A stretch of DNA of 5,786 nucleotides from Nitrososphaerota archaeon (GTDB lineage Archaea > Thermoproteota > Nitrososphaeria > Nitrososphaerales > UBA183): assembly GCA_029785625.1 (NCBI GenBank), contig JAFLZI010000032.1:1-5786 (forward strand), read 5' to 3'. The notes under the pieces are model-generated. The model did not search any database and was not told the origin of the DNA. It saw only the letters and a program-made list of their open reading frames with translations. How positions within the stretch are numbered: position 1 is the stretch's first letter; each line of letters starts with the position of its first letter. Below are positions 5,533 through 5,786 of the stretch, piece after piece. A program made the translations under genes and the position numbers.

Positions 5533-5786
5533 GGGGCGAGGACCTCCTCGGGCTTCGCCTCTTCCTTCCAATCGTTGAAGTGGTCCTTCTCTTCCTCTTC
5601 GAGCGACAGATAGACGCGCCGTATGGATATGACGTCGGCCCCGTGGTCCTGCGTGAGCAGCCTCTGGACCGCCGCGGCCGCCGACTCGGGCCTCTTGTAC
5701 TGGTCGTACTCGAGGCTCGACATCTGGTCGTAGCGGAAGCCGACCACGACGAAGACCTCCCTCTTCCCCTTGAGCTTGAAGTCGCG
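5529..5786 (-). CDS. Unknown protein, copy A of the tandem duplicated gene (5' end outside window)
   Basis: The frame is open to the right edge and its first visible residues (RDFKLKGKREVF) align with residue 5 onward of copy B, so about four codons including the start lie outside. The core is identical in protein sequence to copy B through VYLS. The tail then differs: it is 7 residues longer and very acidic (LEEEEKDHFNDWKEEAKP) before both converge again on EEVLAP. The stop overlaps the 33-aa gene as ATGA. A GTG at 5747 could be taken as the start, but it falls inside the conserved first strand and would remove the basic N-terminus, so I reject it. Function unknown; a nucleic-acid or protein binding adaptor is a guess from the basic start and acidic tail. 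Confidence 0.7.
   Translation of the reverse strand, partial: RDFKLKGKREVFVVVGFRYDQMSSLEYDQYKRPESAAAAVQRLLTQDHGADVISIRRVYLSLEEEEKDHFNDWKEEAKPEEVLAP
5611..5786. repeat. Tandem duplication, unit A (partner 5247-5422)
   Basis: Partner of the repeat at 5247-5422, in direct orientation. Identity continues up to the last base of the window, so the duplication may extend further and more copies may lie beyond. Confidence 0.95.

Overview
The window looks like part of an archaeal mobile element (integrated provirus, plasmid or similar). The DNA is GC-rich. Arginine is mostly coded by AGG/AGA, many starts are GTG or TTG, and strong GGAGG-type ribosome binding sites stand before most genes, a combination common in GC-rich archaea. 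No rRNA, tRNA or taxon-specific housekeeping gene is present, so the host cannot be named; the archaeal assignment is an inference.

Left part, plus strand (1-2058): the C-terminal part of a HerA/FtsK-like P-loop ATPase that begins outside the window and ends in a predicted DNA-binding domain; a 145-bp intergenic stretch holding two adjacent inverted repeats; and a serine recombinase with a Cys/His cluster after its catalytic domain.

Right part, minus strand (5786 down to 2067): an unbroken chain of ten reading frames, almost all joined by ATGA, GTGA or TGATG overlaps, so probably one translationally coupled operon. In transcription order: a small unknown protein cut by the window edge (copy A), a 33-aa microprotein, an 82-aa near-duplicate of copy A (copy B), a 99-aa unknown, a 586-aa AAA+ helicase-like ATPase with two C-terminal Cys4 zinc ribbons, a 37-aa microprotein, a 93-aa unknown, two tiny two-helix membrane proteins (65 and 76 aa) and an 83-aa Cys-rich putative zinc protein. 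The two gene blocks converge at 2058/2067 with only 8 bp between the stops.

A plausible joint reading is DNA replication (AAA+ ATPase), DNA movement or packaging (HerA-like ATPase) and site-specific recombination (serine recombinase), accompanied by small accessory proteins of unknown role. The most notable points are the recent tandem duplication of a small gene with a freely diverged tail, two microgenes that fill what would otherwise be gaps in the operon, the palindrome pair just upstream of the recombinase, and the non-canonical Walker B motif in the first ATPase. No CRISPR array, tRNA, rRNA or complete insertion sequence was seen.
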